Positions 47,711-56,067 of a stretch of 64,000 nt of DNA are shown piece after piece; within the stretch, counting starts at the first letter, position 1, and each line of letters begins with the position of its first letter. Made by a program: the position numbers and the translations under genes. The notes beneath the pieces were generated by a model that saw nothing but the letters and a program-made list of their open reading frames with translations, made no database searches and had not been told where the DNA came from. Source of the DNA: an uncultured Selenomonadaceae bacterium (lineage in GTDB: Bacteria > Bacillota > Negativicutes > Selenomonadales > Selenomonadaceae); assembly GCA_902778455.1 (NCBI GenBank), contig CACYXR010000005.1:29532-93531 (forward strand), written 5' to 3'.

Positions 47711-47723
47711 GGAGGGTTAATGC

Positions 47724-48158
47724 GTGAAGACAACGTTCATGGCCAATGCGTCGAATATCGAACGCAAATGGTATGTTGTTGATGCGGAAGGCCAGACGGT
47801 TGGCCGTTTAGCCGCAGAAGTTGCAAAAGTGTTGCGCGGCAAGCATAAGCCGACGTATACGCCGCATGTTGACACTGGCGATTATGTGATTGTCGTCAAT
47901 GCGGACAAAGTTTTATTTACGGGTAAGAAACTCAAGAAGAAGACTTATTTCCGTTATTCCGGTTATCCGGGAGGGACTTCCTTTACTACAGCGGAGCAGA
48001 TGTTGCAGAAGATGCCGGAGCGTGTTGTGGAACATGCGGTTCGAGGCATGTTGCCTAAAAATCGACTCGGCGCACAGATGTACCGCAAGCTGAATGTCTA
48101 TGCAGGCGCGGAGCATCCGCATGCGGCGCAGAAGCCGGAAGTCCTGAATTTGAAGTGA
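47724..48158 (+). CDS. rplM: 50S ribosomal protein L13
   Basis: Large-subunit assembly protein, 144 aa, with the family start [37 protein letters not shown] and the terminal [14 protein letters not shown]. The start is GTG 47724, seven bases after GGAGGG. An ATG four bases earlier is out of frame. It is followed 22 bases later by rpsI. Confidence 0.97.
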   Translation: MKTTFMANASNIERKWYVVDAEGQTVGRLAAEVAKVLRGKHKPTYTPHVDTGDYVIVVNADKVLFTGKKLKKKTYFRYSGYPGGTSFTTAEQMLQKMPERVVEHAVRGMLPKNRLGAQMYRKLNVYAGAEHPHAAQKPEVLNLK

Positions 48159-48180
48159 GACTGGAATAGGAGGAACAATT

Positions 48181-48573
48181 ATGGCATTGGTCAATTACTA
48201 CGGCACAGGCCGCAGGAAATCCTCGGTTGCCAGAGTTCGTCTGGTTCCGGGCGCGGGCAAAGTTACGATTAACGGTCGCGATATGGAAGAGTATTTTGGT
48301 TTGAAGACGCTGGAGCTTATTGTTCGTCAGCCGTTGGTGCTGACGGAGATGGTGGATAAGTACGATGTGTTGGCCAGCGTTTCCGGCGGCGGTGCCTCTG
48401 GTCAGGCAGGCGCAATCCGTCACGGTATTTCCCGTGCGTTGTTGGAGCTCGATGGTGAGCTTCGTCCCGCGCTGAAGAAGGCGGGTTTTCTGACCCGTGA
48501 TTCGCGCGAGAAAGAGCGCCGTAAATATGGCCTTAAGAAAGCGCGCAAGGCTTCACAGTTCTCGAAGCGCTGA
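48181..48573 (+). CDS. rpsI: 30S ribosomal protein S9
   Basis: Small-subunit protein whose C-terminal tail reaches the P-site tRNA. The 130-aa product has [35 protein letters not shown] and the terminal [12 protein letters not shown]. Start has AGGAGGAA before it. A terminator follows. Confidence 0.97.
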   Translation: MALVNYYGTGRRKSSVARVRLVPGAGKVTINGRDMEEYFGLKTLELIVRQPLVLTEMVDKYDVLASVSGGGASGQAGAIRHGISRALLELDGELRPALKKAGFLTRDSREKERRKYGLKKARKASQFSKR

Positions 48574-48584
48574 TTGGTTGTACG

Positions 48585-48620
48585 ATTATCCCTCGGTGTT
48601 ACGCCGGGGGATAATTTTTT
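48585..48620 (+). terminator. Terminator of rplM-rpsI
   Basis: ATTATCCCTCGG and CCGGGGGATAAT form 12 pairs (one U-G) around a seven-base loop, followed by six T. Confidence 0.88.
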
Positions 48621-48649
48621 AGGAGATTTCGCAACAAGAGGTGTAACAC

Positions 48650-50578
48650 ATGAGTTTGAATCGTTCGTCTGTTGAACTGCTCGCTCCGGCGGGGAATTGG
48701 GAAGCGCTGGAGGCTGCCGTGAAGGCTGGCGCGGACGCCGTTTATCTCGGGGGAAAGCATTTCAACATGCGTCTGCACCGGCAAAACATGAATTTCGACG
48801 ACGAGGCGATGGAACGCGCCGTTTCATTTGCGCACGAGCACGGCGTGAAGCTGTATGTCACAATCAACAATTTGATTTACGAAAACGAGCTTAGGGATTT
48901 GGAAAAATTTCTTCTGTATCTCGGGACCATCGGCCCGGACGCGATCCTTGTGCAGGATCTTGCTGTGATTCGGCTTGTCCACAATCTTGGTCTCAAAATC
49001 CCCATGCACGCCTCCGTCATGATGAACATTCATAACGAGCCCGCAATGAATCTGTTAAAAGAATATGGTATTACGCGAATTGTCGTGAGCCGAGAGCTGT
49101 CGCTGGATGAGCTTTCATTGCTCAAGGAACGAACTGGCCTTGAAATTGAATACTTCATGCATGGCGATATGTGCATATCGGAGAGCGGGCAGTGCATTCA
49201 CTCCGGTGTTATCTTCGGCAAGAGCAGCAATCGGGGTCTCTGCCTGAAGCCTTGCCGTTGGCCTTATCGGCTGATTGACGAAGATACGGGCGCAATATTG
49301 GACGAAAACGGGAAAGGCGCTTACAAGCTCGCGATAAAAGATATGTGCATGTACCGCCATATCCCGGAGCTAATCCAAGCGGGCGTTTTCTCATTCAAAA
49401 TCGAGGGGCGCATGCGGCCTGCGGATTTCGTGTTCCGCATAGTTAGCCTTTATCGAAAGGCTATAGATGCTTATCTGGCTGACCCGATGGGCTATCGGAT
49501 TGACGAGGAAGACTGGAAAGTACTTTACGACGGGCGTGTCCGCGATTTCAGCACATGCTCCGCTCTTGGTAAGGTTACGGCTGACGATATCGGCTGGGAT
49601 GGCTCCCGGGAGCCTCTCTTTTTCAGCAACGCAATCGAGGAATCAGAGGCGATTGTTTCCGATAATATTGGTATCGTCGAGCGCAAACTGAAGGAGCCTC
49701 GTCATTTGGCCGTTCGCGTCGCGGACAAAGAGTGCGCGGTTGCAGCTTTGAAGAGCGGCGCCGAGGTCATCTATATCGGCGGCGATGTTTACCGACCGCA
49801 TCGGCCTTGGACGCTCGACGCGATAAAAGAGACTGTCGATTACGCACACCGGCATAATAAGCAGGCCATTGTCGAGACACCCCGGACTGCCATGCGCAGA
49901 GAATGCGGAGAACTAAAACAATTCCTGCAGTCATTGGAAAAAATCCGCCCGGATGGCATCTGCGTCGGCAACCTGGGCACTTTAGAAATGGCACATAAGA
50001 TGACCTCGCTTCCGATACATACGGATTTTTCAATGAATATCTGCAATCATGTCGCGTTGGAATTTCTGAAGGCGCATGATGTCAAAATGGCGACGGCATC
50101 CTTGGAACTGCCCCTTGCGGCTCTTCAGGAAATGCTTAAAAACGCTGTGCTTCCATTGGAAGTCGTGATTCATGGTGCATACGCAGCTATGCTTTGCGAC
50201 CACAACATCCCCGCATTTAGCCTTTCTCCGAATCCCTTTGCCGACACTGCGTTTTCCGATCATCGATATGCGCTTTTGGACGAGGCGGGGGAGCGCCATT
50301 CGATTCGTATCGACCAGTACGGCCGCAATCACATACTCTTTGCAAAGGATCTCTGCTTGTATCCATACATTGGAGCACTGGACGGGGTTGTCTCGTACCG
50401 GGTCGAAGGGCAGGATTATACGCCGGAGTGGGTAGGGCGGATTACCGCTTTTTACCGTGGTGTGCTGGATGCAGCTGCGAGTGGGAAATTCCAAACGCCG
50501 ACGTTTGGCGAAATCGCGTCTGGCAGCCCGAGGAAACTTGGCATAGGTGCGTTTCGCTTTCATGGTAGCGCGATTTAA
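48650..50578 (+). CDS. Two-domain U32-family peptidase-like protein
   Basis: A 642-aa protein with a U32 domain at about 9-300 (LLAPAGNWEALEAAVKAGAD, SGQCIHSGVIFGKSSNRGLC, GRMRPADFVFRIV) and a second, diverged barrel of the same kind at about 345-600 (AVAALKSGAEVIYIGGDVY). The first has the Cys-rich CIHS and CLKPC motifs that mark U32 proteins such as RlhA and TrhP, which hydroxylate RNA bases; the collagenase activity first assigned to the family is doubtful. The exact role is not assigned. It is the first gene after a strong terminator. Confidence 0.85.
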   Translation: MSLNRSSVELLAPAGNWEALEAAVKAGADAVYLGGKHFNMRLHRQNMNFDDEAMERAVSFAHEHGVKLYVTINNLIYENELRDLEKFLLYLGTIGPDAILVQDLAVIRLVHNLGLKIPMHASVMMNIHNEPAMNLLKEYGITRIVVSRELSLDELSLLKERTGLEIEYFMHGDMCISESGQCIHSGVIFGKSSNRGLCLKPCRWPYRLIDEDTGAILDENGKGAYKLAIKDMCMYRHIPELIQAGVFSFKIEGRMRPADFVFRIVSLYRKAIDAYLADPMGYRIDEEDWKVLYDGRVRDFSTCSALGKVTADDIGWDGSREPLFFSNAIEESEAIVSDNIGIVERKLKEPRHLAVRVADKECAVAALKSGAEVIYIGGDVYRPHRPWTLDAIKETVDYAHRHNKQAIVETPRTAMRRECGELKQFLQSLEKIRPDGICVGNLGTLEMAHKMTSLPIHTDFSMNICNHVALEFLKAHDVKMATASLELPLAALQEMLKNAVLPLEVVIHGAYAAMLCDHNIPAFSLSPNPFADTAFSDHRYALLDEAGERHSIRIDQYGRNHILFAKDLCLYPYIGALDGVVSYRVEGQDYTPEWVGRITAFYRGVLDAAASGKFQTPTFGEIASGSPRKLGIGAFRFHGSAI

Positions 50579-50596
50579 GTATAGGAGGGAAGCGTC

Positions 50597-51889
50597 ATGG
50601 AGAATTACATTGGCCCGCAGGAAATCATCGAGAAGAAGCGTCAGTATATCATGCCATGCCTTTCGCACTTTTACGAAAAACCGCCGGAGCTGGTGCGCGG
50701 TTTCATGCAGTACCTGTTCGACCATACGGGAAAAAAATATCTGGACTGCTTCGCCGGCGTATCCGTTATCAATTGCGGACATTGTAACCCGGAAATTACG
50801 GACAAGCTTTGCGAGCAGATCCAGACCTTACAGCACGTTTGCAACATCTACCTGACGGAAAAATTCGTGCGGCTTGCGGAGCGGCTGGCTGCCGTCACGC
50901 CGGGCAACCTTAAAAAATCCTTTTTTTGTTCCACGGGTACGGAGGCGAACGAAGGGGCGCTGCTACTTGCCTCCATTTACACAAAAAGCAATGAGTACCT
51001 CGCGCTGCGTGGAGGACTTCATGGCCGGACAAAGCTCGCCATGAACCTTACGGGTATTGGTATGTGGCGCACGGATCCACATCCGGTGGGCGGCATTCAT
51101 TTTGCTCCGAATCCCTATTGTTATCGCTGCCCACTGGAAAAAAAATACCCGTCCTGCGACCTTGCTTGCGCCAATGCAGTCGAGGACATTATTAAAACGG
51201 CGACCTCCGGTCGTCCGGCGGCCTTTATCGCCGAAACTGTGCAAGGTAACGCAGGAATCGTTGTCCCGCCGAAAGGATATTTTAAACGTTTAAAAGAAAT
51301 CCTCGTTGCTTATGGCGCTTTGCTGATTATCGACGAAGTGCAGACAGGTTTTGCGCGGACAGGCAAAATGTTCGCGATTGAGCATTACGGCGTCGCTCCT
51401 GATATCATGTCAATGGCGAAAGCACTTGGGAACGGCGTTCCTATCAGTGCTTTCATTGCGACGGCAGAAATTGCCGACGTTTACACGAAGCCCGGTGCGT
51501 CCACGCTGGGCGGCAATCCTGTTTCCTCGACGGCGGGACTGGCCGTCCTCGATTACATTGAAAGCCATAAATTAATGAAAAACGCGGAAGAGCGCGGCAG
51601 GCAGCTCATGGACGGACTAAGGGAACTGGCGGTGCGTCATGAAGTTATGGGTGATGTGCGCGGCCTTGGCCTGATGGTGGGTACCGAATTTATCCGTTCC
51701 GACGGCAGTCCTTATCCGGAGCTATTGGACGACGTATTGGAGAGGATGAAAGACAGGGGCTTCTTGATTGGAAAAAACGGCTTAAGTCGTAACGTCATGG
51801 CTTTCCAACCTCCGCTTGTCGTCACGAGGCAGGATGTGAACGAGATCTTGAACGCACTGGAGGACGTGTTAAAAGAAAAAGATGTATGA
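50597..51889 (+). CDS. Class III aminotransferase
   Basis: A 430-aa PLP-dependent aminotransferase of class III. Visible are DCFAGVSVINCGHCNPEI, FFCSTGTEANEGALLLA, ALRGGLHGRTK, the LLIIDEVQTGFARTGKMFA segment with the PLP Asp, and MAKALGNGVP, which holds the PLP lysine. The order matches AGXT2/4-aminobutyrate-type enzymes. Amino donor and acceptor cannot be assigned from sequence. TAGGAGGGAA lies before the ATG. It follows the U32 gene by 18 bases. Confidence 0.87.
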   Translation: MENYIGPQEIIEKKRQYIMPCLSHFYEKPPELVRGFMQYLFDHTGKKYLDCFAGVSVINCGHCNPEITDKLCEQIQTLQHVCNIYLTEKFVRLAERLAAVTPGNLKKSFFCSTGTEANEGALLLASIYTKSNEYLALRGGLHGRTKLAMNLTGIGMWRTDPHPVGGIHFAPNPYCYRCPLEKKYPSCDLACANAVEDIIKTATSGRPAAFIAETVQGNAGIVVPPKGYFKRLKEILVAYGALLIIDEVQTGFARTGKMFAIEHYGVAPDIMSMAKALGNGVPISAFIATAEIADVYTKPGASTLGGNPVSSTAGLAVLDYIESHKLMKNAEERGRQLMDGLRELAVRHEVMGDVRGLGLMVGTEFIRSDGSPYPELLDDVLERMKDRGFLIGKNGLSRNVMAFQPPLVVTRQDVNEILNALEDVLKEKDV

Positions 51890-51913
51890 ATCCCGGCTTT
51901 CAAGAGGGTTATT

Positions 51914-51942
51914 TTGATTTTCTCGCGGTGCTGTGATATAAT
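51914..51942 (+). promoter_or_regulatory. Promoter of yebC
   Basis: TTGATT, 17 bases, perfect TATAAT with TGA before it. About 46 bases ahead of the ATG. Confidence 0.8.
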
Positions 51943-51987
51943 TAATAGGAAATTCATACGGTAAATAAATGAAGGAGAGTTTTATTT

Positions 51988-52716
51988 ATGTCAGGACATT
52001 CCAAATGGGCTAATATTAAGCGGAAAAAAGGTGCGAACGACGCAATCCGCGGGAAGATTACGACGAAGATTGGCCGTGAAATCACGATTGCCGTGCAAAT
52101 GGGCGGCGCCGATCCAACGGGTAATATGCGCCTGAAGCTCGCTCTTTCGAAAGCAAAAGCGAACAACATCCCAAAGGATAATATTCAGCGTGCGATTCAG
52201 AAAGGGTTGGGCGCGTCTGAAGGCGCAGGCTATGAAGAATTCACTTATGAAGGATACGGGCCCGGCGGCGTTGCAGTGATGCTGGACATCATGACAGACA
52301 ACCGGAATCGCACGGCGGCCGACGTACGTCATCTGTTTTCCAAGCATGGAGGCAATCTCGGCGAGACCGGCTGCGTTGGTTGGATGTTCAAGCAAAAGGC
52401 GATTTTTGTCGTCGAGAAAGAGACCTTCGGGGACGAAGATGCGCTGATGGATATTGTGCTGGAAGCCGGTGCGGAGGACATGAAAGCGGAGGACGACGTC
52501 TTTGAGATTTCGGCCGCTCCTGCAGATTTCGACGCAATTGAAAAAGCATTGGGTGAAAAGGGCATCGAGACAGTTTCGGCGGAAGTCACGATGGTACCGG
52601 ATACGATGGTAAAGCTCGAAGGAAAAGATGCAGAAAAGATGATGGCACTTGTCGACGCTCTGGAAGAGCACGATGACGTGCAGAATATCTACGCGAACTA
52701 CGAAATAGAGGAATAA
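51988..52716 (+). CDS. yebC: YebC/PmpR-family DNA-binding or translation factor
   Basis: A 242-aa TACO1/YebC-family protein, described both as a transcription regulator and as a factor that helps ribosomes through proline stretches. It opens SGHSKWANIKRKKGANDA and has the NIPKDNIQRAIQKG, EGYGPGGVAVMLD and NRTAADVRHLFSKHGG motifs of the family. AAGGAGAG precedes the ATG. It ends at a strong terminator, so it forms its own unit. Confidence 0.95.
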   Translation: MSGHSKWANIKRKKGANDAIRGKITTKIGREITIAVQMGGADPTGNMRLKLALSKAKANNIPKDNIQRAIQKGLGASEGAGYEEFTYEGYGPGGVAVMLDIMTDNRNRTAADVRHLFSKHGGNLGETGCVGWMFKQKAIFVVEKETFGDEDALMDIVLEAGAEDMKAEDDVFEISAAPADFDAIEKALGEKGIETVSAEVTMVPDTMVKLEGKDAEKMMALVDALEEHDDVQNIYANYEIEE

Positions 52717-52722
52717 GGTGGG

Positions 52723-52762
52723 AAAAATAGATTGTGTAAATATAATTACACAATCTATTTTT
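52723..52762. terminator. Terminator after yebC
   Basis: A perfect 17-bp stem (AAAAATAGATTGTGTAA and its complement) with a six-base loop and T-rich end. It begins only six bases after the stop codon. Confidence 0.85.
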
Positions 52763-52804
52763 ATATAAAACACATTCTCTTCCTACGGTAAGCGAGGTGG
52801 CGGA

Positions 52805-53272
52805 TTGCGTATCGTGTTAGTTGAGCCGGAAATACCGGGAAATACGGGTAACATTGCCCGACTTTGTGCGGGCACAGGAATGGAACTTCATTTGGTTCGC
52901 CCTCTCGGTTTTTCAACGGATGATAAATACTTGAAACGTGCGGGACTCGATTATTGGCATCTAGTGAAGGTGTTTTTTCACGATTCGATTGATGAGCTTT
53001 TTGAGGCGCATGTTGGGACGCCGTTTTACTTTTTTTCGACAAAGGCGGTGCGGCTTTACACGGCGGCCGCTTATGGGCCGGACGATTTTCTCGTCTTTGG
53101 TAAAGAGACAGCCGGCCTATCGGAGGATCTGCTGCGAGCGCATTGGGATACAACGGTGCGAATTCCTCTCCAGTCGGAGGCGCGCTCGCTGAATCTTTCA
53201 AACGCGGTGGCGGTGGCCGCATACGAGGCACTGCGCCAGCTTTCTTTTCCCGGTTTGCAGACGGTGAGGTGA
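52805..53272 (+). CDS. trmL: tRNA (cytidine/uridine-34 2'-O)-methyltransferase TrmL
   Basis: SPOUT-class methyltransferase that modifies the wobble base of tRNA-Leu. The 155-aa product has RIVLVEPEIPGNTGNIARLC at the N-terminus, LVFGKETAGLSE and RSLNLSNAVAVAAYEA, the knotted SAM site. Start is TTG 52805, following GAGGTGG; there is no upstream ATG in frame. murB begins ten bases later. Confidence 0.93.
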   Translation: MRIVLVEPEIPGNTGNIARLCAGTGMELHLVRPLGFSTDDKYLKRAGLDYWHLVKVFFHDSIDELFEAHVGTPFYFFSTKAVRLYTAAAYGPDDFLVFGKETAGLSEDLLRAHWDTTVRIPLQSEARSLNLSNAVAVAAYEALRQLSFPGLQTVR

Positions 53273-53281
53273 AGGAGCCCG

Positions 53282-54208
53282 ATGGGGTATACGATAGACG
53301 GTAATTATATAAAGACGCTGCGCGAGACGCTGACGGAGGAGCAGGTGCTTACGGATGAGCCGATGGCGCGCCATACGACGTTTCGTATCGGCGGCAAAGC
53401 GGACGTCTTTGTGCTTCCGGCGTCCATTGATGAGCTTTTGGAGGTATTGCAGCTGACAAAGAGGTATTCCGTCCCGCTTACGGTCCTGGGCAACGGTTCT
53501 AATGTGCTCGTGCGGGACGGGGGCATCCGCGGCGCGGTGGTTTCCTTTGGGAAGCCGTTTTCCCATATGGAGAGGGAAGGATCGCGCATCAGGGCTGAAG
53601 CGGGTGCAACGCTCGGGACGGTTTCATTATTCGCGGCGAGTCATGCGCTTTCCGGGCTCGAATTTGCCGTAGGCATTCCCGGCAGTCTCGGCGGAGCGGT
53701 CTTCATGAACGCCGGCGCTTACGACGGGGAGATGAGCCGCGTGGTTTCCGGTGCCGTCATCGTTACACCGGAGGGCGAGATCCGTCGCTACCGTGCGGAG
53801 GAAATGGATTTTGGCTACCGGCACAGCGTTTTTCAGCAAAACGGGCACATCATCTGCGAGATCGAGCTTGCCCTGGAAAAGGGAGAGCCGGTTGCCATTC
53901 AGGAGAAGATGGCCGAATTCACGAGACGGCGTATGGAAAAGCAGCCTCTCGACAAGCCGAGCGCCGGCAGCACGTTCAAGCGACCGCCGGGACTATTCGC
54001 GGGGACGCTGATCGACGAGGCCGGGCTCAAGGGCTTTTCGGTCGGCGGTGCGCAGGTCTCGGAAAAGCACGCGGGATTCGTGATCAATAAAGGCGGGGCG
54101 ACGGCGGCGGATGTGCTCGCGCTGATCGAAGAGGTGCAGAGACGCATCGAAGAGAAGAACGGCGTCCGCTTGACGCCGGAAATCCGTATCGTAGGCGAGG
54201 ACGCCTGA
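53282..54208 (+). CDS. murB: UDP-N-acetylenolpyruvoylglucosamine reductase
   Basis: Reduces UDP-GlcNAc-enolpyruvate to UDP-MurNAc in peptidoglycan synthesis, with FAD and NADPH. The 308-aa type II enzyme has HTTFRIGGKADVFVLP, LTVLGNGSNVLVRDGGI, GLEFAVGIPGSLGGAVFMNAG, FGYRHSVFQ, the active-site KPSAGSTFKRPPG with its catalytic Ser, and a late FVINKGGATAADVL. AAGGAG precedes ATG. Confidence 0.96.
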   Translation: MGYTIDGNYIKTLRETLTEEQVLTDEPMARHTTFRIGGKADVFVLPASIDELLEVLQLTKRYSVPLTVLGNGSNVLVRDGGIRGAVVSFGKPFSHMEREGSRIRAEAGATLGTVSLFAASHALSGLEFAVGIPGSLGGAVFMNAGAYDGEMSRVVSGAVIVTPEGEIRRYRAEEMDFGYRHSVFQQNGHIICEIELALEKGEPVAIQEKMAEFTRRRMEKQPLDKPSAGSTFKRPPGLFAGTLIDEAGLKGFSVGGAQVSEKHAGFVINKGGATAADVLALIEEVQRRIEEKNGVRLTPEIRIVGEDA

Positions 54209-54232
54209 CATGAAAAAGAAGGGAGTGTTCGT

Positions 54233-55843
54233 ATGCGGCTGAGATTTTTGGGCGCGGCGCACACGGTGACGGGCTCGTGCTATATGCTGGAGGTGCAGGA
54301 CACAAAAATCTTGATTGATTGCGGCATGTTCCAAGGGGCGAAGCGAATCAAGGAACTGAATCAGGAAGATTTCCTGTTTACTCCCGCTGAGCTCGACGCG
54401 GTACTTTTGACCCACGCTCACGTCGACCACAGCGGCTTGATTCCGAAGCTGTGCCGGGACGGATTTAAGGGGCCGGTCTATGCGACGAAGACGACCTGCG
54501 ACCTGTCGCAGATCATGCTTCCGGATTCCGCCCACATCCAGGTCTCCGACGCGGAAATGCGGAACCGGAAAGGCGCTCGCAGCGGCGCGGAGCCCGTCGA
54601 GCCACTCTATACGATGGAGGATGCCATGCGGGCGCTCCAGCAGTTCCATCCGGTGTCCTATAAAAAAGAGTTTACTGTCGGCGACCATATCCGCGCGGTC
54701 TACCACGATGCCGGGCACATTATCGGCTCCGCGATTATCGAGATTTATGCGACAGAGGACGGGAAAACGACGAAATTTGTCTTTTCCGGCGACCTTGGCC
54801 AGCCGAATCAACCGATCATCAAGGACCCGAGCATTATCCGCGGAGCGGATTTCTTGATCGTCGAGTCAACTTACGGCGACAGGATCCATCAGGAGTACGA
54901 TAAGGAAAGCGCGCTGGCGGAAATCGTCAATGATACGATGGACAGAGGCGGCAACCTGATCATCCCGGCCTTTGCCGTAGGACGGACGCAGACGCTCCTG
55001 TATTATTTCTACAAGCTCTGGAAGGCGGACCGGATCGACGACGTGCCGATTATTCTGGATAGCCCGCTGGCCATCGCGGCCACCCGGATCTTTGTGGAGA
55101 ACAGCCAGGATTTCGACGAGGAAGCGATCGAACTTTTGAATCGGGAAGGCAAGCTCCCGCAGATGCCGCAGCTTCGCATCTGCAAGACGGCGGCGGAGTC
55201 GCAGGCACTCAACAGCTCTGAAAGCTCGGCCATCATAATTTCGGCCAGCGGCATGGCCGACGCCGGCCGCATTCTTCATCACCTGAAACACAATCTCTGG
55301 CGGCCGGAGTCCACGGTTCTCTTCGCCGGGTATCAGGCGGAGGGCAGTCTGGGGCGCCGCCTTGTGGACGGCATGAAGCGCGTCCGCGTGATGGGCGAGG
55401 AAATCGCCGTTCGGGCGACGATCAAGATGATGGAAGGCTTTTCCGCCCATGCCGACGCGAAGCAGCTGATTCGTTGGATCGGCTGCTTCGAGGACCCAAA
55501 GCCAGCCAAAGTGTTCATCGTGCACGGCGAAGCGACGGCGCAGGAGGCGCTGCGGTCGAATATCACGTCGGAGCTGGGGCTTGACTCCTATATCCCGTTC
55601 CGCGGGGACGTGGCGAATATCCTCGGCCGAAGCTGCGAGCTCGAGGCGTCGCAGATCCCGTCGGTTTCTGTCGAAATGGAAATGGAGGATTACCTCCGCT
55701 CCCTCGACGCTGAATATCGTCTTGCACGACGTAAACTCATGCAGCTCGTCGTTCATCGTCCGACGCTTATGCCGTTTGTCATCAAAACTGTAGACAAAGG
55801 CTGGAAATATATGAGAAAACTGTTTGCGCCGTACAATATTTGA
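54233..55843 (+). CDS. MBL-fold beta-CASP RNA-specificity metallo-hydrolase
   Basis: A 536-aa nuclease-like protein. The metallo-beta-lactamase core has LTHAHVDHSGLIP (HxHxDH), AGHIIGSAIIEI and FSGDLGQPNQP. Then comes the beta-CASP segment with VESTYGDR and IPAFAVGRTQTLL, and SASGMADAGRILHHL. The C-terminal part has the RNA-specificity domain (FSAHADAKQLIRW, VHGEATAQEAL). Similar proteins are exonuclease-like, but no activity can be assigned. AAGGGAGTG before ATG. It is separated from the pyr operon by the attenuator region. Confidence 0.88.
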   Translation: MRLRFLGAAHTVTGSCYMLEVQDTKILIDCGMFQGAKRIKELNQEDFLFTPAELDAVLLTHAHVDHSGLIPKLCRDGFKGPVYATKTTCDLSQIMLPDSAHIQVSDAEMRNRKGARSGAEPVEPLYTMEDAMRALQQFHPVSYKKEFTVGDHIRAVYHDAGHIIGSAIIEIYATEDGKTTKFVFSGDLGQPNQPIIKDPSIIRGADFLIVESTYGDRIHQEYDKESALAEIVNDTMDRGGNLIIPAFAVGRTQTLLYYFYKLWKADRIDDVPIILDSPLAIAATRIFVENSQDFDEEAIELLNREGKLPQMPQLRICKTAAESQALNSSESSAIIISASGMADAGRILHHLKHNLWRPESTVLFAGYQAEGSLGRRLVDGMKRVRVMGEEIAVRATIKMMEGFSAHADAKQLIRWIGCFEDPKPAKVFIVHGEATAQEALRSNITSELGLDSYIPFRGDVANILGRSCELEASQIPSVSVEMEMEDYLRSLDAEYRLARRKLMQLVVHRPTLMPFVIKTVDKGWKYMRKLFAPYNI

Positions 55844-55866
55844 GAAATGAGAACTTTTTGCTTCGG

Positions 55867-55895
55867 TTGACAGGTTCTTAATATAATGATATTAT
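55867..55895 (+). promoter_or_regulatory. Promoter of the pyr operon
   Basis: Consensus TTGACA, 17 bases, TATTAT. A TATAAT is also found in the spacer but at unsuitable spacing. The transcript would begin about ten bases before the PyrR site. Confidence 0.8.
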
Positions 55896-55911
55896 CTGAC
55901 GTGGAATAATA

Positions 55912-55945
55912 CCTTTGAAATTGGTCCTGTGAGGCTGATAAAGGG
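55912..55945 (+). promoter_or_regulatory. PyrR-binding loop of the pyr leader
   Basis: The loop GGTCCTGTGAGGCT (55923-55936) matches the PyrR recognition consensus TCCNGNGAGGCT exactly. It is held by a CCTTT/AAAGG stem. PyrR bound with UMP would hold this anti-antiterminator and so favour the terminator downstream. No pyrR gene is in the window. Confidence 0.88.
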
Positions 55946-55951
55946 ATGCCG

Positions 55952-55976
55952 TTCAGCGGTCGTGAATATTGCTGAA
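55952..55976 (+). promoter_or_regulatory. Antiterminator stem of the pyr leader
   Basis: TTCAGC (55952-55957) pairs with GCTGAA (55971-55976), which overlaps the 5' arm of the terminator, so the two folds compete. Confidence 0.55.
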
Positions 55977-56013
55977 AAGCTTTCTTATGCCTTCGCATGG
56001 GAAAGCTTTTTTT
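55975..56013 (+). terminator. Attenuator terminator of the pyr operon
   Basis: AAAGCTTTCTTATGC and GCATGGGAAAGCTTT pair fully (two U-G pairs) with a CTTC loop, followed by a run of seven T. It lies between the PyrR site and pyrB. Confidence 0.88.
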
Positions 56014-56067
56014 ATGAAGTTTTCTACGGATGCTGCGCGATGCCTCCCAATGAAGGAGTTGAGTGGA

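Noticed and set aside
55867..55887. TATAAT right after TTGACA in the pyr promoter region as the -10 box
   Set aside because: Spacing is only nine bases; TATTAT with a 17-base spacer fits far better.
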